Shown here one piece after another: positions 1-5,472 of a stretch of DNA of 5,472 bases (position 1 is the stretch's first letter; the number at the start of each line of letters is the position of its first letter). The notes beneath the pieces were generated by a model that saw only the letters and a list, made by a program, of their open reading frames with translations, was not told the origin of the DNA and ran no database searches. Made by a program: the position numbers and the translations under genes. Source of the DNA: an uncultured Bacteroidota bacterium (lineage in GTDB: Bacteria > Bacteroidota > Bacteroidia > Chitinophagales > Chitinophagaceae); contig CAMLEX010000378.1 of NCBI GenBank assembly GCA_946479055.1, forward strand, positions 1 through 5,472, read 5' to 3'.

Positions 1-753
1 TTTGCCGCTTAACGAAGTGAGCATCTGGGATCTCCAGGCTCCTACATTTTCATCCGGCGTGATAATACCATCAGCCAATGCCTGAACGTGATAGGCATCT
101 GAGACAGGTACGCCGGGGCCAATATCAATTCCGTTAAAACTGGCCCCGTCCCCCATGGAGGCTAGTAAAGTGCCATCGGCAGCAAAAGCCAGGCTGCCCA
201 TACCATGTGAACGGTATAATATCGGCAGGCCGGTTTCTTTTGTGGCACCTAATAAAATGGTCCTGCTTCCGGGAGCAGGATCAAATGACACAATGCCGCC
301 ACTTGTCAAAGTGTGGTACCGGGTGATTCTGCCAATGGTAGCCACATTTTCCAGGGTGGTAGCAGGGTTATAACTAGGAGTGCCATAATACAACAGATGA
401 TGCCGATCCACTACATAGGCAGCGTAGATAAATCCATTGCTTTCAAATTGAGGGTCCAGTGCAAAGCCCAACAGGCCGTAGTCAGCATAGTTCCCCACCT
501 CTTCCGATATATCCAGCACCGGGTTGTTTTGTCGGATATAATCTCCATCCCCATCCCTGTTACATACATATACCCGTCCAGCCTTTTCCCATACAAAAAG
601 CTGGTTCCCGAATTTTGAAAACACAGCTCCCACCGGCTGCTCCCAGGTCGCACCAGGCGTGGCATTGGTAGAATTAAAACCAGTTGGAAGGGTTTGCGTA
701 TAGGCTGTTGCACATAAAAGGAACAAGCTGATAAAGAGTATAAATGTTTTCAT
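1..753 (-). CDS. PQQ-dependent sugar dehydrogenase-like secreted beta-propeller protein, N-terminal part
   Basis: Reading the minus strand from the ATG at 753 gives 251 uninterrupted codons to the window edge, so the C-terminus is missing. Residues 1-19 are a signal peptide (MKTFILFISLFLLCATAYT), so the protein is exported. Residues 92-101 read YGLLGFALDP, the early-blade motif of the glucose/sorbosone dehydrogenase (GSDH/HHIP-like) propeller. Residues 182-203 hold S-H-G-M-G-S-L-A-F followed by a DGTL and MGDG stretch. This aligns with the region of soluble PQQ glucose dehydrogenase that carries the catalytic His144 and its GD turn, so H183 is the probable equivalent. Residues 240-251 end in SQMLTSLSGK, which in relatives leads into the K-hLRIDP strand. 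Family members oxidise sugars with PQQ and calcium in the periplasm, but many Bacteroidota relatives have no tested substrate, so the enzymatic role is inferred. In this phylum such proteins often carry C-terminal PKD or type IX sorting domains; that end is not visible. Its base composition is richer in G+C than the rest of the window. Confidence 0.88.
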   Translation of the reverse strand, partial: MKTFILFISLFLLCATAYTQTLPTGFNSTNATPGATWEQPVGAVFSKFGNQLFVWEKAGRVYVCNRDGDGDYIRQNNPVLDISEEVGNYADYGLLGFALDPQFESNGFIYAAYVVDRHHLLYYGTPSYNPATTLENVATIGRITRYHTLTSGGIVSFDPAPGSRTILLGATKETGLPILYRSHGMGSLAFAADGTLLASMGDGASFNGIDIGPGVPVSDAYHVQALADGIITPDENVGAWRSQMLTSLSGK

Positions 754-793
754 TTGAGTATATTTTGCCAGATTCTTAGTTATTATAAAACAG

Positions 794-810
794 ACTAATA
801 ACCACTAATA
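794..810. repeat. Short tandem-phase direct repeat upstream of the dehydrogenase-like gene
   Basis: ACTAATA occurs at 794-800 and again at 804-810, so the two copies are exactly 10 bases apart, one helical turn. They lie 41-57 bases upstream of the ATG at 753. A pair like this could be a binding site for an activator or repressor of the minus-strand gene, but seven-base repeats arise easily in AT-rich DNA and no regulator is known for it. Confidence 0.3.
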
Positions 811-1159
811 TCGAGCAGAGCTTTACCGGTACTTTTGCAGAGGATTGGAAGGAACGGACTATTTATGCGCTGAAGATGGCATAATAGGTGAGTTTCAGTT
901 GTTCAAAAGAAAAGGAATTCTGAATGGAAGCACTAAGATAAAAGAATGAGTCGAAAACTAATATGCCCTCATCGTATTTATTTTATTGGAATCTGGGATG
1001 CCCATTTTGTGTAAACGTATATCTTTTAGCTGGGATTCTTTTATTTTAACATAATTAATTGATACCCTGTTCTTTATATTTTTTTGAAATATTTTTTCCG
1101 AAAAGTTTTCAGTCTTCTATTATTTATTATATGAATTATAATAGAACCCAGACCAACTA

Positions 1160-1182
1160 GGGATAGCTGAGATTTGCTACCC
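1160..1182. other. Weak hairpin in the intergenic region
   Basis: GGG-A-TAGC at 1160-1167 can pair with GCTA-CCC at 1176-1182, giving a seven-pair stem with one bulged A and an eight-base loop. It sits in the only noticeably G+C-richer patch of the spacer. No T-run follows on either strand, so it is not a standard terminator. It might be part of an untranslated leader or a small RNA, or chance. Confidence 0.25.
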
Positions 1183-1512
1183 TTGAAAAATGCCATCTGA
1201 CATTCCTTTTTAATGTACACTGAATAACTGATCTCTATTCTTTTTTTATTTTATCTGTTCTAAGAATAAAAGTTTGTCTCCAAAAATGATGACATGAGTC
1301 TCTATTAATATTTATTTGAAAAGGCTTGTAAATGCTAAAACTAGTTATTAGGTTTGTTCTGTGTTTCGGTTACCATATTTAGATTCGATTAAACTGCATC
1401 TGGTAATTTTTTCGAACACTTTACTTACTGATCCGTCCGTACCAATCCTTTAAAACCATATTTGTTTATCCAATTTTCTGTGGCATTTGAAAAAACATTC
1501 AAAACACTGGAA

Positions 1513-1932
1513 ATGAGAACTATTTTTTTATTCAGCCTGATGACGCTGTCATTGAGTCATCAAAACACTGCATGTGCACAAACAGATTTTACCACTAAAG
1601 TTGCTACGCAGCAACAATATCATCCGACCACAACAGATGCCATTCTAAATTTTACCGGCACAATAAATAACGGTCGTGTTTTATTAAACTGGACTCTTGA
1701 TAAAAATCAGGCGGTAGATAAAATTGAAGTAGAAAGAAGTACGGACGAAAAAAAATTTGTTATGGCGGGATTAGTTTTTGGAACGGATCAATCTGATAAA
1801 ATGGATTACATTTTTTACGAGAAAAATAAAAAAGTAAAATTATTTTATCGTTTAAAAGTGATAAACAAAGACCTTACCGTTATTTATTCTTCAACTATAA
1901 CTCCAGGCTCTGCTCCTGTTGCGCTTTTATAA
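1513..1932 (+). CDS. Small exported Fn3-like (beta-sandwich) protein
   Basis: The protein has 139 residues when started at the ATG at 1513. An upstream in-frame TTG at 1462 would add 17 residues in front of an obvious signal peptide, so I reject it. Residues 1-22 form the signal (hydrophobic core FLFSLMTLSLS, likely cleavage after ACA). No lipobox is apparent. The mature part shows the pattern of the Bacteroidota beta-sandwich module that usually precedes type IX sorting domains: VLLNW at 56-60, IEVERSTDEKKF at 71-82, FYRLKVINKD at 111-120 and YSS at 125-127. Here the module stands alone, and the protein ends a dozen residues after YSS without a sorting domain. It is therefore probably released into the periplasm, or exported by an unrecognised route. 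The function is unknown; binding to protein or glycan is only a guess from the fold. The next gene begins 11 bases after the stop and the pair shares a terminator, so they are probably co-transcribed. Confidence 0.82.
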   Translation: MRTIFLFSLMTLSLSHQNTACAQTDFTTKVATQQQYHPTTTDAILNFTGTINNGRVLLNWTLDKNQAVDKIEVERSTDEKKFVMAGLVFGTDQSDKMDYIFYEKNKKVKLFYRLKVINKDLTVIYSSTITPGSAPVALL

Positions 1933-1943
1933 AACCACCCACA

Positions 1944-2090
1944 ATGTCTGAAAAAATAAAGAAGAGCTTGCAGGAGAAGTATAATCGCCTGAAAAAAACA
2001 TTAAACAAAATTTTATCGCCTAAAAATGAAGAATCCCGACCTCAATTAATATTACAACCGTATAGACACAAACAGCGGTTCGAAAGATAA
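1944..2090 (+). CDS. Small very basic protein of 48 residues
   Basis: An ATG at 1944 opens a 48-codon frame ending in TAA at 2088-2090. By count it has 9 Lys and 5 Arg against 5 Glu and no Asp, so it is strongly basic. Residues 4-24 look like an amphipathic helix with I5, L9, L16, L20 and I23 on one side and lysines on the other. After S25-P26 the tail is proline- and arginine-containing and ends RHKQRFER. There is no signal peptide or membrane segment, so it is predicted to be cytoplasmic, unlike its upstream neighbour. Support for a real gene is its position 11 bases after the preceding stop, with a strong terminator 40 bases after its own stop, together with a plausible protein composition. 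Possible roles are nucleic-acid or ribosome binding, but I do not recognise a family. It could also be a chance open frame in the 3' untranslated region. Confidence 0.6.
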   Translation: MSEKIKKSLQEKYNRLKKTLNKILSPKNEESRPQLILQPYRHKQRFER

Positions 2091-2129
2091 TACACCTGAC
2101 TTTTTTATATAGAGATCACCAAGAGAGAC

Positions 2130-2158
2130 CGGCCCTTTTTCAAAAGGGCCGTTTTTTT
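2130..2158 (+). terminator. Intrinsic terminator of the Fn3-like/basic protein unit
   Basis: CGGCCCTTT at 2130-2138 pairs perfectly with AAAGGGCCG at 2143-2151 around a four-base loop, and seven Ts follow at 2152-2158. The G+C-rich stem base followed directly by the T-run is the classic form. It ends plus-strand transcription 40 bases after the 48-codon gene. Read from the minus strand the stem has no downstream T-run, so it is unlikely to terminate the opposing operon efficiently. Confidence 0.92.
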
Positions 2159-2189
2159 ATACCCTGTTAGGGAAGAGTTTTTATTCCTT

Positions 2190-2675
2190 TTAAAAAATAG
2201 AATAAACAGGTATTTTCATACCCATCAATATCAAGGTTCCTAAGGGAGTCAGCGTTGCTGCCAATCCCCATCTTTCCCATTGCTTTAAATAAGAATGATA
2301 AAGTGCCTGATTAAAATTATTGGCATCTACCTTTTTAATAAGTTGATATATTTTTCTTTGTAGTGGTGCCAGCTTCCAGGAAAATATGAGGCCAGAAAGG
2401 ATAAATAAAACAAGTGACCAGAATATCCAACCCGTTTTTAATATAGGAATACCTCGGTAAATCGCTGCAGAAAAACCGCCGATGGTGATAATCACTACAC
2501 CTGGAATAGTAAACAATTTATCAATTGAGATAATTCCTTTCACTGTAAAGGATATAATGGAAAGGTTATTGGTCCTATCTGCCTTTTTCATCCAATACAA
2601 CCCCGTAATAATATTCCCCAGGAAAATAATGACGGCAAAAATGTGAATCAGCATTAGTAACACATAAATATTCAT
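2190..2675 (-). CDS. DUF2269-like integral membrane protein
   Basis: The protein has 161 residues and four predicted membrane helices at about 3-25, 55-75, 81-101 and 136-155. The order matches the DUF2269 family of predicted integral membrane proteins: an N-terminal helix with a conserved-looking His (H11) and small residues (LGN at 19-21), a D52-K-L-F-T-I-P-G-V segment leading into helix two, a Trp-containing third helix, then a cytoplasmic-looking basic stretch (LQRKIYQLIKK) before the last helix. The family has no established biochemical role, so none is assigned. Its ATG overlaps the TGA of the upstream regulator as ATGA (2672-2675), which points to translational coupling and control by that regulator. 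Convergent with the plus-strand unit that ends at 2158. Confidence 0.8.
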   Translation of the reverse strand: MNIYVLLMLIHIFAVIIFLGNIITGLYWMKKADRTNNLSIISFTVKGIISIDKLFTIPGVVIITIGGFSAAIYRGIPILKTGWIFWSLVLFILSGLIFSWKLAPLQRKIYQLIKKVDANNFNQALYHSYLKQWERWGLAATLTPLGTLILMGMKIPVYSIF

Positions 2676-2968
2676 ACATTATTTTTTTTACCCAGGTATG
2701 TTTGGAGAGTTTTCACATATTCCTCAAAAGCTTTCACTCCCTGCTTTGTTATCTTACAGATCGTTTGCGGATAATTATCCTTGAATTGTTTGACCACATC
2801 AATGTACCCGGCCTCTTTGAGTTTTTGTATCTGTACACTAAGGTTGCCCGCCGTAGCGTTTGTCTTCTCCTTTAAAAATGTAAACTCCGCTTCTTTCTCA
2901 CTGATAAGAATGGAGATAACAGCGAGGCGGAGTTGTGAATGTAATATAGGGTCAAGATCTTTAAACAT
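2672..2968 (-). CDS. Winged-helix transcriptional regulator (HTH_34/MarR-ArsR-like)
   Basis: The protein has 98 residues, essentially a single winged-helix DNA-binding domain. Residues 5-22 (LDPILHSQLRLAVISILI) are the opening helix. Residues 27-36 form the second helix, and 38-53 (TAGNLSVQIQKLKEAG) form the turn and recognition helix. Residues 54-74 (YIDVVKQFKDNYPQTICKIT) form the beta wing, and 75-93 (KQGVKAFEEYVKTLQTYLG) the dimerising C-terminal helix. The pattern L-S-x-x-I-x-K-L-x-E-A-G-Y-I followed by K-I-T-x-x-G is that of the stand-alone HTH_34-type regulators. There is no ligand or metal-binding domain and no cysteine cluster suggesting an ArsR metal site (one Cys only). It probably binds DNA as a dimer and controls its own operon with the membrane protein whose start overlaps its stop. 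The start at 2968 is the first ATG before the LDP helix; no clear Shine-Dalgarno site is visible. Confidence 0.85.
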   Translation of the reverse strand: MFKDLDPILHSQLRLAVISILISEKEAEFTFLKEKTNATAGNLSVQIQKLKEAGYIDVVKQFKDNYPQTICKITKQGVKAFEEYVKTLQTYLGKKNNV

Positions 2969-2975
2969 TCAGAAA

Positions 2976-3018
2976 GGTTTATTCCTTTTATATAAACGAT
3001 ATTTCTTTTCCATAAACC
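2976..3018 (-). promoter_or_regulatory. Candidate operator/promoter region of the regulator operon
   Basis: Just upstream of the regulator ATG (2968) the hexamer ATAAAC appears three times: inverted at 2977-2982 (GTTTAT), and direct at 2992-2997 and 3012-3017. The first two form an inverted pair separated by nine bases. The second and third are exactly 20 bases apart, two helical turns. A perfect ten-base palindrome TTTATATAAA covers 2987-2996. This arrangement fits binding by a small dimeric winged-helix repressor, which is inference. The core promoter itself cannot be fixed: a TTG on the minus strand near 3021 has only a poor -7 partner. Confidence 0.35.
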
Positions 3019-3040
3019 AATGGTTGCCCGATTTAATAAC

Positions 3041-3065
3041 AGCATCCCGCATTTAGCGGGATGCT
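3041..3065 (-). terminator. Hairpin, probable terminator of the receptor/TPR operon
   Basis: AGCATCCCGC at 3041-3050 and GCGGGATGCT at 3056-3065 form a perfect ten-pair stem with a five-base ATTTA loop. It lies 51 bases after the stop of the TPR-like gene and before the regulator, which is transcribed in the same direction, so it is placed to end the upstream operon. The minus-strand sequence after the stem (GTTATTAAAT) is A/T-rich but not a proper T-run, so termination may be incomplete and some read-through into the regulator is possible. Confidence 0.6.
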
Positions 3066-3116
3066 ATGAAACTATTTTATATCCGATAAAAAATATTGAG
3101 CCCTGTTTAATAAACA

Positions 3117-3725
3117 TTAAGGATGTATGCTGGTTTCTGGCTTAAATGCTTCATACTTTTTGATGTCTTCTTCAAATAATTTTTTGGCTTCTGCTTTACT
3201 TCCTCCAAATTGCTCCGGAGTAAAAAGTTTATCCTGGGCTTCAAGCAATGTTACTCTGGGATTAGCCGGATTCAAACTTTTTGCTTTTGTTAAAGCTTCT
3301 TCTGCCGCCGGCCCATATGTCATATAGCGATTCTGAGGATCACCTATCAGGCGGAGTGAGGCAATCATCTTTTTAACGCAATAGATCTCTGAGTTGTCTT
3401 TACTGAGCCCTTCCGCTTTATTTAACAGCGCTTCTGCTTTATCCGCAATAAGATCGGTCTTATCAGCCATGCCCATTTGTCCCATACTCATCATATAAGC
3501 CGCGCTTACATTCGCAAACGCCGCATAATAATAAGGAAGCCACTGATTTTTTTCTGCGTCTGCAATACGCTGAAAAGAATTAGCCAGGTTAGTTAATCCA
3601 TCTACGTTCATAGTAGTATCTACAGCGGGAACAAGTTGCTCCATTGCTTTTGTATACTTTTCGCTTTGTGAAAAAGATGTAATGGCAATAAAAAATGCCG
3701 CAACTGATAAGATTCTTTTTTTCAT
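3117..3725 (-). CDS. Exported TPR-like protein linked to a TonB-dependent receptor
   Basis: The protein has 202 residues. Residues 1-19 are a signal peptide (MKKRILSVAAFFIAITSFS, cleavage probably after SFS), so it acts in the periplasm or is exposed. The remainder is helical and TPR-like: a helix pair around 42-80 (ANSFQRIADAEKNQWLPYYY, then AAFANVSAAYMM), then AEALLNKAEGLSKDNSEIY at 97-115, AAEEALTKAKSLNPANPRV at 140-158 and GSKAEAKKLFEEDIKKYEAF at 175-194. The A-L-x-K-A-x-x-L-x-P/D-N-x-x-x-Y spacing is typical of TPR motifs. The segment NSEIYCVKKMIASLR…DPQNRYMTYGP and the ending F-K-P-E-T-S-I-H-P recall a conserved Bacteroidota family of unknown function. My recollection is that relatives often continue after HP with a few more residues, so this copy may be slightly short. 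Its start is 26 bases after the receptor's stop, so the two are probably one operon. A role in assisting the receptor or handling its substrate is inference. Confidence 0.82.
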   Translation of the reverse strand: MKKRILSVAAFFIAITSFSQSEKYTKAMEQLVPAVDTTMNVDGLTNLANSFQRIADAEKNQWLPYYYAAFANVSAAYMMSMGQMGMADKTDLIADKAEALLNKAEGLSKDNSEIYCVKKMIASLRLIGDPQNRYMTYGPAAEEALTKAKSLNPANPRVTLLEAQDKLFTPEQFGGSKAEAKKLFEEDIKKYEAFKPETSIHP

Positions 3726-3751
3726 ACTTTTTTTATTTTAAAATGATCAAA

Positions 3752-5472
3752 TTATAGCCCGTTGTTAATTATTTCATCACTTCTATCCACTCCAAAACTG
3801 ATAAAAGCCCCGATAAATACAAACATCCTGGAAGTAGGCACAATAGCTTCCTTGCGATAACAATTATAAGAATATTGGTAGCCATAAGTTTGCTTGATGT
3901 TGAAAATATTACTTACCTGCAATACCCATACCGTATAAGATTTCGGATTTTTCTTACCAATAAAAGGAAGATAGTTAATAGCAAAACTTACATTATGATA
4001 ATCAGGAATAGTCCCCCTGTCATTAAATTTAGAATTGGATCCATCGTAGCCGATATTATAATAAGGCCGGCCACTGGCGTAATTATAAGCTCCATTGAGA
4101 TTCATTTTCCATTTTTGCACAAATCTTTTAAGAACCACCGATCCTGTATGTTTAGCAGCAAAATTGGGTGTAATAGCAAAAGGAAAATTCAGGAAATCTC
4201 TCTCTGTATCCAGATATGAATAAGATATCCAATAATCAAGATTCTTAATTGTTTTCTTATCTCTCCAGAAAAATTCTATCCCTTTTGCATCACCAAAACC
4301 ATTATTATTAATTGCAGATTCCTGGTAATTATAAAAAGCGGTTTTAACAAGGTTATTATATTTTTTATAAAAAATTTCTGCACGGAAAGATTGCTGATTT
4401 ATCACCCGCTGAAATTGTGCTATATAGTGTGTAGCCTTCATAAAATCAAGTTCATTGATAGAAGGAAGATATTTTCTTTCAGGGTTCTGATAAAAAATAC
4501 CATAAGCTAAAGATGCTTGTGTTCCTTTTCCTAATTTATAAGCAATTGAAAAGCGGGGGGCAATATTTGTTTTTTCCAGAAGTGATGAGTACTCAAAACG
4601 GGTACCTACTTTGGCAGCTAAAGCATTAGTAATATAAATATCCGTTTCTGCAAAAACCGAGTTGATATTTTCTTTCAGCATGCCAGGATATTGCTGTCCA
4701 TTATCATCAGTATAGATCAGCCTGTCTTTACTATAATTGTACTCGCTGCCAAAACGGATAGAACTTAATCCCTTTAATCTTCTTTCCAAAACAAGCTTCG
4801 CATTAAAATAATCGCCTCGTGTATCAATATTAAATTTTTTAAACTCAAGGTCAGTCAGCACCACATCATTTTTATTTTGATCTTGCATCCCACCATTAAT
4901 GTCATCTTTATTATTGGTATAAGAAATACCAGCGTTGATCTTCCATTTTTTACCCAGGCTTTCCTTCCAGGCAAGGTTGTGATAGAAGTTGGTATTGCTG
5001 ATTGCGAATTTGTCTAAATAACCCAATGAATCAATACTGCTACTGGTAAATGCCAGTTTATTACTGCTGAAATAACCATAGTATTTAAGCATTCCTGTAT
5101 TGGATGTTTTAATACGAAAGTTAGCGTCTGCATTATGGTAGGCCGGTACCTGAGAATAATCCTGTTTTTGTTTGATAACGGCAAATGCCAGGCCCAGGTT
5201 AGTATACCCATAGCTGGCGCCCCATGAAGATTTTTTATTCTTTGCCAAATGCTGATATCCTGCGTTGCCGCTTAATACAGTAATGCCAAGATTAGCCGAA
5301 GATCGCTCCGGAAGATCAATTGACTCAAGTATCAATGCAGAAGAAAGAGCCTGTCCGTATAAGGCTGAGTAGCCTCCTGTACTGAAAACAGTTCCTTTAA
5401 AAATGAAAGGTGAAAAACGACTGAATTGCGCAATGTTAGGTACGCCACTATAAAAGAAATTATTTACCAATG
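3752..5472 (-). CDS. TonB-dependent outer membrane receptor, C-terminal part
   Basis: The frame is open from the window edge to a TAA at 3752-3754, giving 573 codons with stop; the N-terminus lies outside. The TTG at 5470 is an internal Leu codon, not a start. The first 50 residues are the end of the plug domain: LVNNFFYSGVPNIAQFSRFS, then F-K-G with STGGYSALYGQALSSAL (30-46), a signature of Bacteroidota TonB-dependent receptors. The rest alternates short polar/aromatic beta strands with loops, as in a 22-strand barrel, and ends with the strand MFVFIGAFISFGV followed by DRSDEIINNGL. A signal peptide, carboxypeptidase-like regulatory domain and TonB box are expected upstream but are not visible. 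No SusD-like gene follows, so this is not an obvious Sus-type glycan system. The substrate (siderophore, metal, peptide or other) cannot be deduced. The downstream TPR-like gene is 26 bases away in the same direction. Confidence 0.92.
   Translation of the reverse strand, partial: LVNNFFYSGVPNIAQFSRFSPFIFKGTVFSTGGYSALYGQALSSALILESIDLPERSSANLGITVLSGNAGYQHLAKNKKSSWGASYGYTNLGLAFAVIKQKQDYSQVPAYHNADANFRIKTSNTGMLKYYGYFSSNKLAFTSSSIDSLGYLDKFAISNTNFYHNLAWKESLGKKWKINAGISYTNNKDDINGGMQDQNKNDVVLTDLEFKKFNIDTRGDYFNAKLVLERRLKGLSSIRFGSEYNYSKDRLIYTDDNGQQYPGMLKENINSVFAETDIYITNALAAKVGTRFEYSSLLEKTNIAPRFSIAYKLGKGTQASLAYGIFYQNPERKYLPSINELDFMKATHYIAQFQRVINQQSFRAEIFYKKYNNLVKTAFYNYQESAINNNGFGDAKGIEFFWRDKKTIKNLDYWISYSYLDTERDFLNFPFAITPNFAAKHTGSVVLKRFVQKWKMNLNGAYNYASGRPYYNIGYDGSNSKFNDRGTIPDYHNVSFAINYLPFIGKKNPKSYTVWVLQVSNIFNIKQTYGYQYSYNCYRKEAIVPTSRMFVFIGAFISFGVDRSDEIINNGL

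Larger units (their letters stand above)
754..1512. other. AT-rich spacer between divergent genes, no convincing gene
   Basis: This 759-base stretch lies between the start of the dehydrogenase-like gene (minus) and the start of the small secreted protein (plus), so it should contain both promoters. All reading frames are closed by frequent stops. The longest suggestive piece is a 32-codon open stretch on the plus strand ending at 884 with no start codon. T-rich and A-rich runs dominate 1010-1140 and 1230-1330. A small more G+C-rich patch with a weak hairpin occurs at about 1142-1200. I could not find a promoter matching the Bacteroidota consensus (TTTG, about 20 bases, TAnnTTTG) well at both boxes. 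The best -7-like matches are TACTTTTG at 830-837 and CATATTTG at 1457-1464, each without a good -33 partner. Confidence 0.7.

Noticed and set aside
411..713. A 100-codon minus-strand frame inside the dehydrogenase-like gene
   Set aside because: It overlaps, in another frame, a sequence with clear signal peptide and propeller motifs, and shows no family features of its own.
789..884. A 32-codon open plus-strand stretch ending ERTIYALKMA as the tail of a decayed gene
   Set aside because: It has no start codon, is short enough to be chance, and I recognise no family.
1462..1512. A longer form of the small secreted protein beginning at TTG 1462
   Set aside because: It would put 17 mostly polar and charged residues in front of a clear signal peptide that begins at the ATG at 1513.
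1062..2168. The repeated decamer ATACCCTGTT at 1062-1071 and 2159-2168 as attachment-like direct repeats
   Set aside because: A ten-base match is expected several times by chance in a window of this size, and no integrase or element lies between the copies.
2682..2689. A run of eight A on the minus strand near the end of the regulator gene as a slippage site fusing it to the membrane protein
   Set aside because: The shift needed to enter the membrane protein frame (one A gained or two lost) brings in a TAA before the junction, so no fusion protein results.
2781..3056. A 91-codon plus-strand frame opposite the regulator gene
   Set aside because: It lies antisense to a well-supported winged-helix protein and its composition (Ser/Cys/Leu-rich, no motif) is that of a shadow frame.
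3875..4219. A 114-codon plus-strand frame opposite the receptor gene
   Set aside because: It is antisense to a confidently identified beta-barrel and has no recognisable domain.

Overview
The window looks like a chromosomal piece of a Bacteroidota genome, most likely Chitinophagaceae or a close relative (inference). The evidence is a TonB-dependent receptor of the large Bacteroidota type, a small secreted protein built on the immunoglobulin/fibronectin-like fold that usually sits next to type IX sorting domains, AT-rich spacers, and start codons preceded by A/T-rich sequence without clear Shine-Dalgarno sites. I see no mobile element, CRISPR array, tRNA or rRNA.

Layout. (1) Positions 1-753, minus strand: the N-terminal 251 residues of a secreted PQQ-dependent sugar dehydrogenase-like beta-propeller protein, cut by the window edge. 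(2) Positions 754-1512: a 759-base AT-rich spacer between divergently oriented genes, with a few weak repeats and one short hairpin but no convincing gene. (3) Positions 1513-2090, plus strand: a two-gene unit made of a 139-residue exported Fn3-like protein and, 11 bases later, a 48-residue very basic protein. It is closed by a strong intrinsic terminator at 2130-2158. (4) Positions 2190-2968, minus strand: a two-gene operon with an ATGA overlap, encoding a winged-helix regulator followed by a four-helix DUF2269-like membrane protein. Candidate operator half-sites lie just upstream of the regulator. (5) Positions 3117-5472, minus strand: the C-terminal 573 residues of a TonB-dependent receptor followed, 26 bases later, by an exported TPR-like protein of 202 residues. 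A hairpin at 3041-3065 separates this unit from the regulator operon.

How they work together. The receptor and TPR-like protein are probably co-transcribed and act at the outer membrane and periplasm on one substrate, which cannot be named from the sequence. The regulator probably controls its own operon and the adjacent membrane protein. The dehydrogenase-like protein and the small secreted protein are separate transcription units. The least familiar element is the 48-residue basic protein and its pairing with the Fn3-like protein. I found nothing that clearly amounts to a new defence or mobile system.
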